From the NCBI GenBank assembly GCA_963837155.1, contig CAWIMB010000002.1, forward strand, positions 2,356,001-2,420,000: 64,000 nt of DNA, given 5' to 3'. Positions 51,992-61,030 of the stretch are shown here, in pieces. The DNA is from DASQHW01 sp963837155. GTDB lineage: Bacteria; Actinomycetota; Acidimicrobiia; IMCC26256; PALSA-610. The position numbers and the translations under genes are program-made. Within the stretch, counting starts at the first letter, position 1. The number at the start of each line of letters is the position of its first letter. Below the pieces are notes generated by a model that had not been told where the DNA came from, made no database searches, and worked only from the letters and a program-made list of their open reading frames with translations.

Positions 51992-52597
51992 GTGGCATCG
52001 GCTTCGCAGACAAAGGTCCTTCGACCCACCGGCCGCGTCGAGATCCGTAAGGCCGTGCTCAGTGCCGCCACGCGCTTGTTCGTCGAGCGGGGACCGGCGT
52101 CGGTGTCGCTACGCGACATCGCCGAAGAAGCCAACGTCAACCTCGGGTTGTTGCACCGCCACTTCGGATCGAAATCGGAGTTGATCTCCGCCGCCATCGA
52201 GCAACTCGTCAACACGCTCGGGCCGAGCACAGGAGACGTCTTCGTCTCTCCCGAGATGCCCGAACAACTTGCGGCCCTCGTGACGGCGCCAGACACGGAG
52301 TATGTGGCCTACGTGCGGATGCTGGCGTGGCTCCTGCTGGACGGCACCGACACTGCGACCCTCTGGGACTCCTATCCCGCCATCGCCCGGCTCGTGCAAC
52401 GGCTCGGCACCGACGGTCTGGATGATGACGACACGCGTTCCGTCGGCGCCGCCGTCGCGGCGTTCGCGCTCGGCTGGGTGTTGTTCACGCCGTTCCTGCG
52501 CGCCGCCACCCAGCTCGACAACGTGCCGCCCGAACACCTCCGCACGGTCTTGGCCGCGGCCATCGAGCGCGTTATCGACACCGGCATCGACACCTGA
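51992..52597 (+). CDS. TetR-family transcriptional regulator
   Basis: 201 residues from GTG 51992. The N-terminal helix-turn-helix is typical: RKAVLSAATRLFVERGPASV, LRDIAEEANVNLGLLHRHFG. The C-terminal ligand domain (ALVTAPDTEYVAYVRMLAWL, AFALGWVLFTPFLRAATQLD) has no named ligand. Two matching dyads directly upstream make autoregulation likely. It is coupled to the next gene through TGATG. The STAS gene on the other strand starts 45 bp from the first operator and may also be controlled. Confidence 0.88.
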   Translation: MASASQTKVLRPTGRVEIRKAVLSAATRLFVERGPASVSLRDIAEEANVNLGLLHRHFGSKSELISAAIEQLVNTLGPSTGDVFVSPEMPEQLAALVTAPDTEYVAYVRMLAWLLLDGTDTATLWDSYPAIARLVQRLGTDGLDDDDTRSVGAAVAAFALGWVLFTPFLRAATQLDNVPPEHLRTVLAAAIERVIDTGIDT

Positions 52598-53025
52598 TGC
52601 CCATCGCATACCGCTGCGATGCCGATCTCGGAATCACGATCTCTGTCTGGGAGGGGGCTGTCACCGTTGAAGAGTGGCGCGATCTCGTGCGGCGGCAGCT
52701 CGCCGATCCCGACTGGCCGTGCGGTCGGCTTTCCCTCGCCGACGCAACCACCGCGGGCAACACGGCGGCGATCAGCGACGAGGAGATCTGCGAGGTTGCC
52801 GCGATGTATCGCACGCAGCAGACGCGGATCGCCGGGATCAAGGCGGCACGCGTCTCCCCGCATGAAACGCGTGGCGCGTTGACCTTTCAGCGCGCCATGG
52901 GACCGAGCGGCCCGACGACCCTCGTCTTCGACGACCTCGAGGCGGCCTGCGCCTGGCTCGGTGTCAGCGTGGACGACGTACGGCCCACGCTCGAGGAACT
53001 CCGCGAGGAACTTCGCGGGTCGTAG
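52597..53025 (+). CDS. Hypothetical protein, SpoIIAA-like fold suspected
   Basis: 142 residues, soluble, translationally coupled to TetR. The pattern of paired strands and helices (YRCDADLGITISVWEGAVTV, WRDLVRRQLADPDWPCGRLS, RGALTFQRAMGPSGPTTLVF) ending in an amphipathic helix (DDVRPTLEELREELRGS) resembles the SEC14/SpoIIAA-like DUF family found in signal proteins. This assignment rests on pattern only. It probably shares the TetR regulon. Confidence 0.55.
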   Translation: MPIAYRCDADLGITISVWEGAVTVEEWRDLVRRQLADPDWPCGRLSLADATTAGNTAAISDEEICEVAAMYRTQQTRIAGIKAARVSPHETRGALTFQRAMGPSGPTTLVFDDLEAACAWLGVSVDDVRPTLEELREELRGS

Positions 53026-53040
53026 TTGTCGTCAGCGCAG

Positions 53041-53442
53041 CTAGCTCGCGATCGCCTTTGCCTTCAACCTCTGGAACTCGGTCTCGTCGATCACGCCCTG
53101 CGCCTTGAGATTCGCGAGCTGCGCAACTTGATCCGTGGCACTCGAACCGGTGCCGGCTGCGTCCCTGATGTACGCGCGCGCGGCTGCGTCCTGCGCTTGG
53201 ACGTCCTGCACCGCGTGCTCGTGCATCTTGCCGCCGCGTGCAATGAGGTAGACGAACACGCCCAAGAACGGGGCCACGATCACGAAGATCGTCCACAGTG
53301 CCTTCACCCCGCCCGACATGTCGTGGCTGCGGAAGATGTCCCCGAATATCGCGATCAGCAGCCACAGCCAAATGAAGAACATGAAGAAGTAGAGGATCGA
53401 CAGGAAGACTTGTCCTGTTCCGAACTCAGCCGCCAGGCTCAT
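53041..53442 (-). CDS. PLDc_N and SHOCT domain small membrane protein
   Basis: 133 residues from ATG 53442. Two helices (FLSILYFFMFFIWLWLLIAI, LWTIFVIVAPFLGVFVYLIA) enclose the PLDc_N pattern with RSHDMSGGVK. A coiled segment and the C-terminal SHOCT domain follow (VAQLANLKAQGVIDETEFQR, LKAKA). Such proteins sit at the membrane and are often stress-linked; role unknown. It starts 13 bp after the reconstructed end of the CPBP gene, but motif M at 53529 suggests a promoter of its own. Confidence 0.85.
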   Translation of the reverse strand: MSLAAEFGTGQVFLSILYFFMFFIWLWLLIAIFGDIFRSHDMSGGVKALWTIFVIVAPFLGVFVYLIARGGKMHEHAVQDVQAQDAAARAYIRDAAGTGSSATDQVAQLANLKAQGVIDETEFQRLKAKAIAS

Positions 53443-53455
53443 TGCGCGCTCCTGT

Positions 53456-54239
53456 TCATCTCGGCCGGAAATCCACGAAAAGGTCCCGACCTCGATCCGA
53501 TTCTGCGCCGGGAGTGCTCGTCGCCACCTCACCCCGGCCGGGTGAACGCGGGTCGGCGGTCAGCCGGACACCCGCGAACGTCACCATGTTCACGGCTGCG
53601 TGGACGACGATCGGCGCGACGACGCTTCTGGCCCGCAACCGCAGCAGCGCGAAGCCCGCGCCCGCGAAGCCGGTCGCCACCACGACTGCTCCGGTCGATG
53701 CCGCCACTCGCGCCACGGGTGGGCGGCTGGCACTCCGAGCCAGGGAACCCAATGTCGGGTTCACATGCCAGAGCCCGAACAACGCGGAGGAGGTCGCGAT
53801 CGCCCAGCCGCGCGATCGGCTGCGTTGGCCGAGGCCGAGTAAGACACCTCGAAAGATCATCTCTTCGGCGAGCGCCGTCTCGAGCGGGATGCGCCGCGAG
53901 CGTCTCGAACACAGCCTCGGCCGGCGTCGTCCCGGTAACCCGCTCGTCGGCGAGCAACCGGCGGGTGGCCGGCACGACGACCGCGACCGCAGCCGCGAGC
54001 GCGACCGGCGCCGCCGCGATGAGCCCGATGCGAGCGCCCCGCCCGACGTTGGCCCGCTCGAGGCCGAGCTCAGACGGTCGAACGCCCGCCGCGCGTGCGA
54101 GGCCCGTCAGCGCAATCGCCGCGCCGAGATTCGCGGGAAGTCGGGCACGCCGGCGGATACGCGTGACGGCAAGGTTGTACGCCACGACGCAACCGATCGC
54201 CACGAGCTCCGTGGCGATCGCGCGCCGAACCGGCGTCAC
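53456..54239 (-). CDS. CPBP-family (CAAX-like) intramembrane protease, one frameshift
   Basis: GTG 54239 overlaps the stop of the hydrolase gene (GTGA). About eight helices. After a frameshift near 53875, the catalytic text is readable: ETALAEEMIFRGVLLGLG (EExxxR), WAIATSSALFGLWHVNP (FxxxH) and HAAVNMVTFAG (HxxxN/B). The final 30 residues beyond LTADPRSPGRGE look unconserved and cover motif M, so the true end may be earlier. Substrate unknown; relatives process prenylated or membrane peptides or give bacteriocin self-immunity. Confidence 0.8.
53529..53545. promoter_or_regulatory. Motif M, perfect copy (TCACCC-N5-GGGTGA)
   Basis: TCACCC CGGCC GGGTGA, 12 of 12. It lies inside the unconserved C-terminal extension of the CPBP frame, 86 bp before the SHOCT protein, its likely target. 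Confidence 0.55.
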
Positions 54240-56278
54240 GAAGGGACGACGCCGGCGCTGGCGTCGAACTCCTCGTTCGCAACGGCGCGCACCACCGCGA
54301 GCAGACGCTCGTCGGAGTCGCGACCCGCTTCCCGCTCCTCGCGTATCAGGCGCGCGAGCACCGCGGCCGCCAGGCTCGTGTCGGCGGTTCCGTGCTTCTT
54401 CGCCCACTCGCTTCGGAACAGTTCCCGCTCGGCGAGCCGTTGCGCGATGCTCGCGAGCTGCTCGGGCGTTGCCTTCAGGCCGAGCACGGCGTGGAAGAAC
54501 GGCAACAGATCGGCCCGATAGTCGTGGCCCTTCGCCGCGAACACCCCCGGCACAACCTTGGCCGCGTTCTTCATGTCGACGAGCACCTGGAAGAAACACG
54601 TCACCGGTGTCCACCGCATTCCTTTGGGCACCGACACGTGGCGCGACTCGGGGTCGCCGAGCCACTCGGGTGCCTGAATGGCCAGCTCGGGCCCGAAGAC
54701 GCCAACGCCGTCGTCGTAGTGCGTGATCATCACGTAGCGGATGCGCTCTCGGGTCGCCGCGTCGAGCGCTTCCCACTCGCCGATGTCGTTGAACCGGCCG
54801 ACGAGTGAGCGGTCAACATCGGAACGCTCGTCATACAGCACTCGCTCTTTCCACTTGCTGAAGTGAGGCGTCCCGATCCAGATTGCGTAGTCGATACCGG
54901 CGTCGACGAGTCCCTTCGTTCCCTGGTCGACAAAGCCGTCCTGACTCGTCCACGCACCGAGGCTCTCGCCGAACAACACGACCTTCGGTCGTTTCTCCGG
55001 TGGACACGCCGCCACACGGTCGCGGATCGCCGCGCAGAGCATGCGCGCGTGGTGACGTCCCTCGCGCACACGGTCGAGCGAGAGCGGAGAGGGCCGAGCC
55101 GAGTACTGCATCGCAACCGTCGCGCAGTCACCGCGAGTCAGCAACTCGAGGATCGATGCGGCCGCGTAGTTCACATAACCGGTGCCGGTTGGTGACGCGA
55201 TCATCAACCACGAACGATCGAACGCGCCCGTGCGCTCGAGCTCGCGCATCGAGAGGTCGACACGTTCCTGCTCGGACGCCGCGCTTTCGATGCCGACGTA
55301 CGCACGGATCGGCATCGCGGCTGCGGGCTCGCCCATCACCTCGGCGATCTTGTCCGGCGCGCTTGCCATCCAGACGTATCGACGGCCCACGCGCGACAGC
55401 GTGTCGAACGGTACGAGACTCTCGACGCTGCCGCTGAGGAGCGCGTTCGGCGGAGGGATATCGAACGCCGCTTCAGCCGACTCTTGCACTTGCTCGATAC
55501 GATGGAGTGCCTTGACGGCCAGGACCCACGCGCCCGCGCCGAGTCCCGCGAGCGTGGCCGCATGCGCAATCGGACGCCAAACCTCGGCATTGCCCGGTGC
55601 GACACGCGCCACCGCGCGCGACAGGACATCAGCAAGCTTTCGCTCCCCCGCGCCCATTACCGACATCCCCGCGGCGACGCCGGTCCCGAATGCAACCGAC
55701 TTGATCAACGAGGCCTGCACCTCTTGGGGCGGAAGATGCTTGTCGAGTTGCGCGCGGCGGTGTACCTGCCAGATGTTGATTGCGGCGAGCGCGCCGGCGG
55801 CCGGGGCGACGACGGCGAGAGTCCGGCTGCGGCGGACGCCACTGCGCTCGAACGACTCCTGGAGCACACCGATGAGCGCGCCCGCGGTGCCGGTCACCGA
55901 GAGCCAGAACCCGCCGGTGCGCGCGCCGGCGCGGAGCAACGGCTCGCGGTCGCGAGCGCGCAGCGCCCGCTGCATTGCGATGCCCGCCGCAATCGCCGCG
56001 ACATCGGTCGCGATCGTCGCGTGACTCCACCGGCGCTCGTCGAAGCCTCGGGCCGCGGCCTGCCCGGCGAACACCAACGCTGCCGACTGAATCGTCTCCT
56101 GCACCAGGGTGACGAGCGCGTGGTTCGTCGACGCCGACAGCCCCGTGACCAAAGCTTGATCGAAGGTGGCACGCGGCATCAGCGTCCGCTGAAACGTGAG
56201 CGGCGCGTTCGCAGCCGCGAACAAGATGCCGGCCTGGTCGGCTCTTCCGCCGAGCGACTGATTCCGCTGTCTCGCCAT
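54236..56278 (-). CDS. Abhydrolase_9-type membrane alpha/beta-hydrolase
   Basis: An intact 680-residue protein. The N-terminal half (1-270) has several membrane helices (WSHATIATDVAAIAAGIAMQ, RTLAVVAPAAGALAAINIWQ). The C-terminal half is an alpha/beta-hydrolase with nucleophile elbow KVVLFGESLGAWTSQDG (G-E-S-L-G). The arrangement matches the PF15420/PF10081 family, common in mycobacteria and relatives and biochemically unstudied, probably a lipid esterase. It is coupled to CPBP by a 4-bp overlap. The catalytic Asp and His cannot be fixed by eye (candidates in IGTPHFSKW and FAAKGHDYRADLL). Confidence 0.83.
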   Translation of the reverse strand: MARQRNQSLGGRADQAGILFAAANAPLTFQRTLMPRATFDQALVTGLSASTNHALVTLVQETIQSAALVFAGQAAARGFDERRWSHATIATDVAAIAAGIAMQRALRARDREPLLRAGARTGGFWLSVTGTAGALIGVLQESFERSGVRRSRTLAVVAPAAGALAAINIWQVHRRAQLDKHLPPQEVQASLIKSVAFGTGVAAGMSVMGAGERKLADVLSRAVARVAPGNAEVWRPIAHAATLAGLGAGAWVLAVKALHRIEQVQESAEAAFDIPPPNALLSGSVESLVPFDTLSRVGRRYVWMASAPDKIAEVMGEPAAAMPIRAYVGIESAASEQERVDLSMRELERTGAFDRSWLMIASPTGTGYVNYAAASILELLTRGDCATVAMQYSARPSPLSLDRVREGRHHARMLCAAIRDRVAACPPEKRPKVVLFGESLGAWTSQDGFVDQGTKGLVDAGIDYAIWIGTPHFSKWKERVLYDERSDVDRSLVGRFNDIGEWEALDAATRERIRYVMITHYDDGVGVFGPELAIQAPEWLGDPESRHVSVPKGMRWTPVTCFFQVLVDMKNAAKVVPGVFAAKGHDYRADLLPFFHAVLGLKATPEQLASIAQRLAERELFRSEWAKKHGTADTSLAAAVLARLIREEREAGRDSDERLLAVVRAVANEEFDASAGVVPS

Positions 56279-56312
56279 AGCGCGACCGTGGTCGCGCCCG
56301 TGGCTGGGGGCA

Positions 56313-56329
56313 TCACCCGTTCCGGATGA
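56313..56329. promoter_or_regulatory. Motif M copy (TCACCC-N5-GGATGA)
   Basis: Eleven of 12 arm positions, 34 bp before the hydrolase start codon. Confidence 0.5.
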
Positions 56330-56363
56330 ATCGCCCCGCTCTCAGAGCACGACCGCACGAACT

Positions 56364-56380
56364 TCATCCTCTCCGGGTGA
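56364..56380. promoter_or_regulatory. Motif M copy (TCATCC-N5-GGGTGA)
   Basis: Eleven of 12 arm positions, 91 bp before the DUF1269-like gene and 51 bp from the previous copy (about five helical turns). Confidence 0.5.
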
Positions 56381-56471
56381 CGCCACCATCGGTGCCCTCG
56401 TCGTAGGTTCCGCCCGAGGGGCGCACGGGTGCCGAAGTGGTTGCCCCATTCGTTCAGAGAGGGAGTACTGC

Positions 56472-56972
56472 ATGGATCCCAGCACACCGATCACGCTGGC
56501 CGCGGCGAAATACAAGGATCGCGAGCTTGCCGTCGAGGACTTCAAGACGGTGTGGGATGCCCGCAAGCAAGGGGAATTCGACCACACGGCAGTCGCCGTC
56601 CTGACCAAGGATGCCGACGGCAAACTCCAGGTGGAGCGGCACGACAGCACTTCCAAGCACCTGGCCTGGGCCGGCGCGGCGCTGGCCGTCGTCGCACCCG
56701 GAGTAGGCGTGGCCGCTGGGGCCGGTGCGGGCGCGATCATCGGACACTTCCATCACAACATCCCGAAGGAAAAGGTTGAAGAAGCTTCGAGGCTGCTCGA
56801 ATCCGGTGAGTCCGGACTGATCATCGTTGCCGTCAACAAGTACGGCAACGACATCACGCCGTTGCTCCAGCACGCGGAGAAGACCACGGTGCTCGAGACC
56901 GTCGCCGGCAACCTCGACGCCGACATCGACAAGGAACTGCAGGAAGCCAAGGCCAACAAGGCGAAAGGCTGA
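56472..56972 (+). CDS. DUF1269-like membrane-associated protein
   Basis: 166 residues. The N-terminal ferredoxin-like half (LAAAKYKDRELAVEDFKTVW, DHTAVAVLTKDADGKLQVER) is followed by a glycine-rich hydrophobic hairpin (WAGAALAVVAPGVGVAAGAG AGAIIGHF) and a second soluble half (VEEASRLLESGESGLIIVAV). The layout matches the DUF1269/YflT-like group of stress-induced membrane-associated proteins. Function unknown. GAGAGGGAG upstream of ATG 56472 gives a plausible ribosome site. It is followed by a strong terminator. Confidence 0.78.
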   Translation: MDPSTPITLAAAKYKDRELAVEDFKTVWDARKQGEFDHTAVAVLTKDADGKLQVERHDSTSKHLAWAGAALAVVAPGVGVAAGAGAGAIIGHFHHNIPKEKVEEASRLLESGESGLIIVAVNKYGNDITPLLQHAEKTTVLETVAGNLDADIDKELQEAKANKAKG

Positions 56973-57010
56973 ACGCAACCAGCAGGCGGTGGCTGTGCCA
57001 GTCACCGCTG

Positions 57011-57053
57011 CGCCGTGTCGGCGCGCGCGTGGCGGGCGCGCGCCGACACGGCG
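57011..57053. terminator. Strong bidirectional hairpin, 18-bp stem
   Basis: Perfect arms at 57011-57028 and 57036-57053 around a 7-base loop, between the convergent DUF1269-like gene and wax ester synthase gene. No T-run, so probably a high-GC terminator for both. Confidence 0.82.
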
Positions 57054-57078
57054 GATAGCCGCGGATCACGCCTACCGC

Positions 57079-58484
57079 TCAGCGCAGCAACTGCTCGAAC
57101 GGGTCTGAGGTCGACGACGATTGCGCGTCGGGCGCGAACATCTCGAACGCTTCGGTGAGGCTCCGGAGGAAGACGTCGGACTGAGTGATCGCGGCCGGAT
57201 CGAGTGCGATCCCGATGTCGAGGCGATCGTCGTTCCCGAACGCGGTGATGTTTACCGGACAACCGAGGCGAGGCCCGAACGGATACATCGCCTCGACCAA
57301 AGCACCGGCGATGTGCCGCTCGCGCCGGAGCCCAGGGAGCGCGGTGGCAGCGAAGTCCACCGAATCTGCCTGCGCGTGGAGCGCGGGCACGACGAGCCGT
57401 GTGGGCATGCGGCTGATCGTCCACGCCAGCGCGTTCGTCAGCCGCAGGGCTGGCTCGCTGCGAGCCTGCGCGAGCCGTTCCTCGACCATGCCGAACAGGG
57501 GTCCCGGATGTCCGGCGCCGGTCGGAACCTCAACACGCGCCGGGACGAACCAGTTGCCGCCGACTTCGTGGCTCCGGCCGTGAACCGCCGGCGTCGCGAG
57601 ACGAAGCTCGGAGCACGGCACTCCCATCCGTTCGTGGTAGAGGCCGAGACCGCTTGCCGCCGCCGCGACGAGGAGATCGTTCCGGCTCCCGCCGAGCGCG
57701 CGCGACGCATGCCGCGCGCGCGCGGCACTGAGAACACCTCGAACCGGCTCATCATCGAGTGGTCGTCGAAGAGAGGCGAGAGCGGGCCACCCGTAACCAT
57801 GACTTGGCGCGAGACCGAGTTCGCCACGTCGAGCGCACGCTGGAGCCCGCGCACCACGGTGTCGACCGGCTCGACGTCTCTCGCGGCGTTCACGCGCCGC
57901 CGGAGCGGCTCCGTTGCTTTCGTCAGATCGATGGTCACCGTCGTGGGACGGCGATCGCGCCGTCGCGTCCGCTTGCGGTCTTTCGTCGGGGGCTGGGCTT
58001 GCAGGCTGCGCGGCCACCCGACCTCGTCGAGCAACGCACCGGTGAGCCGGAGCCCCCCGAGACCGTCGGTGACCACGTGATGCGCGCGGAAGTAGAGCGC
58101 CGCGCGCCCGCCTTCCAGTCCCTCGATGAGCGTGGCGTCCCACGGCGGATGCTCGGGGTCGAACGGGATCGCTTCGAACAATGCGACCAAATCGAGTACC
58201 TGACGCATCGAGCCGGGCGCAGCAATTGCGACAGTTCGCACATGGTGCCCGACGTCGAGGTCGTCGTCGTCGATCCACTCCGGACGCAGGCGCGTGAACG
58301 TCAGGTCGTCCGGGCGCTGGCGCAATCGCGGCGCCCGCTCCGCCGCCGCCGACAGTTGCTCTCCTAGTGCCGCGGTGCCCGGCGAGCGGTCGAGAAGCAT
58401 GAGGGCGCCGACCGTCATCCTCAGCGTTGGATCCTGCCCGACCCGCCACATGATCGATTCGATGGGGCTGAGATGCTCGTTCAT
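57079..58484 (-). CDS. Wax ester synthase/diacylglycerol acyltransferase (WS/DGAT), one frameshift
   Basis: About 468 residues. ATG 58484 (MNEHLSPIESIMWRVGQDPT) is preferred over 58493 because GGAGGA then has usual spacing. The catalytic HHxxxDG motif is in LYFRAHHVVTDGLGGLRLTG. After a frameshift near 57715 the C-terminal domain reads RNDLLVAAAASGLGLYHERM, then the family text GNWFVPARVEVP and NVITAFG-like NITAFGNDDRLDIGIALDP. It esterifies acyl-CoA to diacylglycerol or fatty alcohol for storage lipid. The acyl-CoA ligase at the right end could supply substrate. Confidence 0.85.
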
Positions 58485-58562
58485 CGACTCCATCCTCCTC
58501 CACCGACATCCCCGCAGTCAGCCCCGGATCGGGTGATATCGCGAGTCTGCAAAAGGGTGACA

Positions 58563-59114
58563 ATGGCGAAGTGGCTCGGAACAGGCGCTCGACTCGTCGA
58601 TCTCGACACGCGCGCACCGGGATCTTCGAGTCGCTGCTCGAAGGCGCGACCGACATTGTCGGCACCGTGGCCAAAGAGGTTGCTCCGGAGGTGGTGGGCG
58701 TCCTCGACGTCGACGGCGTCATCCAGGAGATCGACATTCAGGCCGTCCTCGACCGTATCGACCTGAACGCGTTGCTCGATCGCATCGATATCGACCTCCT
58801 GCTCGACCGCATGGATGTCAACGCGCTGATCGACCGTCTCGACGTGGACCAGATCGTCGCAAAGCTCGACGTGAATGCAGTGCTCGAGCAGGTCGACGTC
58901 GACGCGCTCGTGGAACGCACACAAATCGGGGCACTTATCGCGCGATGCGGGCGCGGGTGTCGCCGGCGAGGTGCTGGATGTCGCGCGCAGCCAAGGCGTC
59001 GGCCTCGACGGCTTTGTCCATCGGTGGATGAACCGATTCTTACGGAGGGATCCTCTGGCAATTCCACCCGGTCCACCGCTGCTCGTGGATCTCGTCAAGC
59101 CGCCGGCGACATGA
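58563..59114 (+). CDS. Hendecad (11-residue) repeat protein, two frameshifts
   Basis: ATG 58563 (MAKWLGTGARLVDLD). After a frameshift near 58612 the frame reads TGIFESLLEGATDIVGTVAK, then at least six tandem 11-residue units of the form (I/L/V)-D-(I/L/V)-(D/N)-x-(V/L)-(L/I/V)-(D/E/A)-(R/K/Q)-(I/L/V), for example VLDRIDLNALL, LLDRMDVNALI, VLEQVDVDALV. A second frameshift near 58955 gives the end DVARSQGVGLDGFVHRWMNR. The periodic hydrophobics suggest a solenoid or long amphipathic surface. It overlaps the RDD gene by ATGA. Function unknown. Confidence 0.7.
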
Positions 59115-59632
59115 CCGCGCACATCGCGCACGTTGCGCCTGAGCGCGATCTCGGCCTGCAAGGTTGCTACGCCGGCGTCGCCACACGGATGGCAGCCTTC
59201 GCCATCGATGTGATCACGGCGCTCACACTCTTCGCGCTGGCCTCCAGTGTCGTCGAGTACGTCGTTTCGGCATTGGTCGGCAGCGACGTGCGTTTGCGGG
59301 ATGCGCCGATCATCGCGGGAATCTTGCTGGCAGCCTGGTGGGTGTTCTATAGCGCCTATCCGCTCGCGCAGGCCGGTCGCACACTGGGAATGGTCGTTGT
59401 CGGCTTGCGGGTCGTGCGGGGCGATGGCAGCGACCTTGACGCCAGGCACGCGATCGTGCGTGTGCTTGTTTTTCCACTGAGCTTTCTTTTCCTCGGGTTG
59501 GGATTCGTCCTGATCCTTTTTCGCCGGGATCGGCGCGCGCTTCACGATCTGCTCGCGGGCACAGCCGTGGTCTACGCCTGGGACGCCCGCGCCGCGCGCC
59601 TGCGCTTTCTCGCGAAGCGCGGCACTGAGTAA
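59111..59632 (+). CDS. RDD-family membrane protein
   Basis: 173 residues from ATG 59111. The RDD pattern is clear: GVATRMAAFAIDVITALTLF (R and D in helix 1), AGRTLGMVVVGLRVVRGDGS, and HAIVRVLVFPLSFLFLGLGF, ending RRDRRALHDLLAGTAVVY. Three helices. Family function is uncertain (proposed Na+/H+ or lipid-related roles). Coupled to the repeat protein upstream, so the two probably act together, the repeat protein perhaps as its cytoplasmic partner (inference). Confidence 0.85.
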   Translation: MTAHIAHVAPERDLGLQGCYAGVATRMAAFAIDVITALTLFALASSVVEYVVSALVGSDVRLRDAPIIAGILLAAWWVFYSAYPLAQAGRTLGMVVVGLRVVRGDGSDLDARHAIVRVLVFPLSFLFLGLGFVLILFRRDRRALHDLLAGTAVVYAWDARAARLRFLAKRGTE

Positions 59633-59649
59633 CGAACCAAGGAGTCAGC

Positions 59650-59877
59650 ATGCTCGCCTACGACTTCCCGCTCTTGAGCCTTGCGCTGCTCATGCTCATG
59701 ATCCTCGTGGGCGTCCAGATTGTCGTCGCCATCATCTGGGCGTTCATCGACAACTTCCGGCGCCACGATCACCACGGCTGGGCCAAGGCGGGATGGACGT
59801 TGCTGCTGCTTGTGGTTCCGCTGATCGGTCTCCTCATCTACATTGCCGCACGGCCTGCGGATGTCGAGATCACCTAG
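59650..59877 (+). CDS. Small PLDc_N-type two-helix membrane protein
   Basis: 75 residues: helix 1 (ALLMLMILVGVQIVVAIIWA), a polar turn FIDNFRRHDHHGWAKAGW, and helix 2 (TLLLLVVPLIGLLIYIAARP). This is the PLDc_N module without a catalytic domain, similar to the N-terminal part of the SHOCT protein at 53041. AAGGAGTC before ATG 59650. Third gene of the repeat/RDD unit. Confidence 0.8.
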   Translation: MLAYDFPLLSLALLMLMILVGVQIVVAIIWAFIDNFRRHDHHGWAKAGWTLLLLVVPLIGLLIYIAARPADVEIT

Positions 59878-59888
59878 TGGCACAAGCA

Positions 59889-60557
59889 CTAACTCGTCAG
59901 CCCGGCGATGCCGTTGCGAATGAGCGAGAGTGCAAGCAGCGCGACGATCACAGCTGCGACCGTTCGGGCGTTCCGGATCAGCCAGTCGCGTACGGACCCC
60001 AGGATCCGCCCGGCCCGCTCGGGAGCTACCGCCAACATCACGATGGCAACTGACAGCGGCAGCAGCGACACCAGGGAGAAGAACAGCCAGTCCACGATGT
60101 ACTGCGTCGCGCTCGGATCCAGTTCGGAGATGTCCTTGAGGGCGAGCGGAATGAATCCTCCGGGATTCGCGAGCGCGGCGCCTGCTCCGACGATCGCGAT
60201 CGCCGGCGAGGACGCGATCTTGCTCACCTGCGCCATCATGCTCTCGGCCTTTTTCGGATCACGTGGTCGCCGCACCACCCACGCGATGTAGATCAGCAAC
60301 AGCACGCCGGCGATGACGTCAACAACCGCGACCCACGTCTTCGGACTCGATGTATCAGACGCGGCGGCATCCCCAAGGACGAACGCAGCCAGGACGCCGA
60401 TTGCGAGGGTCGCGCTCAGCGCACCGAAGTAGAAATAGATCCCGGTGCGCAGCGGCCGATCGCCGAGCACGAGCGCGAACACCGAGAACGACAGCGTCGT
60501 CGGCGACAGCATCGCGGCGAGCGCGACCAAAGCGAGTTCGGCGTCAATCCAGCCCAC
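59889..60557 (-). CDS. GAP/LysE-like six-helix membrane protein
   Basis: 222 residues with six helices. The N-terminal segment LALVALAAMLSPTTLSFSVF with Ser-Pro in helix 1 is typical of the Sap/GAP (glycolipid-addressing) family related to LysE exporters. A central cytoplasmic loop (RRPRDPKKAESMMAQVSKIA) and ALANPGGFIPLALKDISELD follow. In mycobacteria such proteins take part in surface glycolipid transport. Intact frame. Motif M at 60592 lies 34 bp upstream. Confidence 0.82.
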   Translation of the reverse strand: MGWIDAELALVALAAMLSPTTLSFSVFALVLGDRPLRTGIYFYFGALSATLAIGVLAAFVLGDAAASDTSSPKTWVAVVDVIAGVLLLIYIAWVVRRPRDPKKAESMMAQVSKIASSPAIAIVGAGAALANPGGFIPLALKDISELDPSATQYIVDWLFFSLVSLLPLSVAIVMLAVAPERAGRILGSVRDWLIRNARTVAAVIVALLALSLIRNGIAGLTS

Positions 60558-60591
60558 CTCGCAAACCTAAGTCAAGTGGTGCAAAACCCCA

Positions 60592-60608
60592 CCACCCCCT
60601 GAGGGTGA
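60592..60608. promoter_or_regulatory. Motif M copy (CCACCC-N5-GGGTGA)
   Basis: Eleven of 12 arm positions. It is placed symmetrically, 34 bp from both divergent start codons (60557 and 60643). Confidence 0.52.
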
Positions 60609-60642
60609 TTACAAGCCGCTGGAGCACGACGACAGTGTCGCG

Positions 60643-60897
60643 GTGACCTCTCCCGCGCAACATTCGCGAACGGCAGAAGAGCTCGCGTTGCAGCGGGTCC
60701 GCACGATCGGGCTCTGCCTCCTCGGCGCCGCCATCGTGCTCAACGCCTTGAAGGCGCCGCTCACCCGCGTCCACGCGTATCGACGGCGCATCGTTGAACG
60801 CTTGGACCCGCTCGACCCGCGGGGCTCGGGACTGGTCACGGCGCTGACCGATCTGCTCTCCCTCATCGATGGGACTGGAGCGAAACCCTCCAAGTAG
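60643..60897 (+). CDS. Small hypothetical protein with one hydrophobic segment
   Basis: 84 residues from GTG 60643 (VTSPAQHSRTAEELALQRVR). One weakly hydrophobic helix (TIGLCLLGAAIVLNALKAPL) is followed by a charged helix (RVHAYRRRIVERLDPLDPRG) and a short C-terminal helix (LVTALTDLLSLIDGTGA). No family is recognised. The gap to the next gene (60898-61070) holds only the palindrome at 61031. Confidence 0.5.
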   Translation: MTSPAQHSRTAEELALQRVRTIGLCLLGAAIVLNALKAPLTRVHAYRRRIVERLDPLDPRGSGLVTALTDLLSLIDGTGAKPSK

Positions 60898-61030
60898 GCA
60901 GCTCACTGGATCCCTCGATCGTCGGCGACGCAGCGAAATCCGAGATTGCCGGCCGTGCTGTCGAGACCGTTGCCACGGTCCACAGCATGCGCTCATCGGC
61001 TCATGTTCGTTGCGGCGCCGATCGATCGCC

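Noticed and set aside
58518..58536. TCAGCC-N7-GGGTGA between the wax ester synthase and repeat-protein genes
   Set aside because: Only the right arm is good and the spacer is too long; kept out of the motif list.
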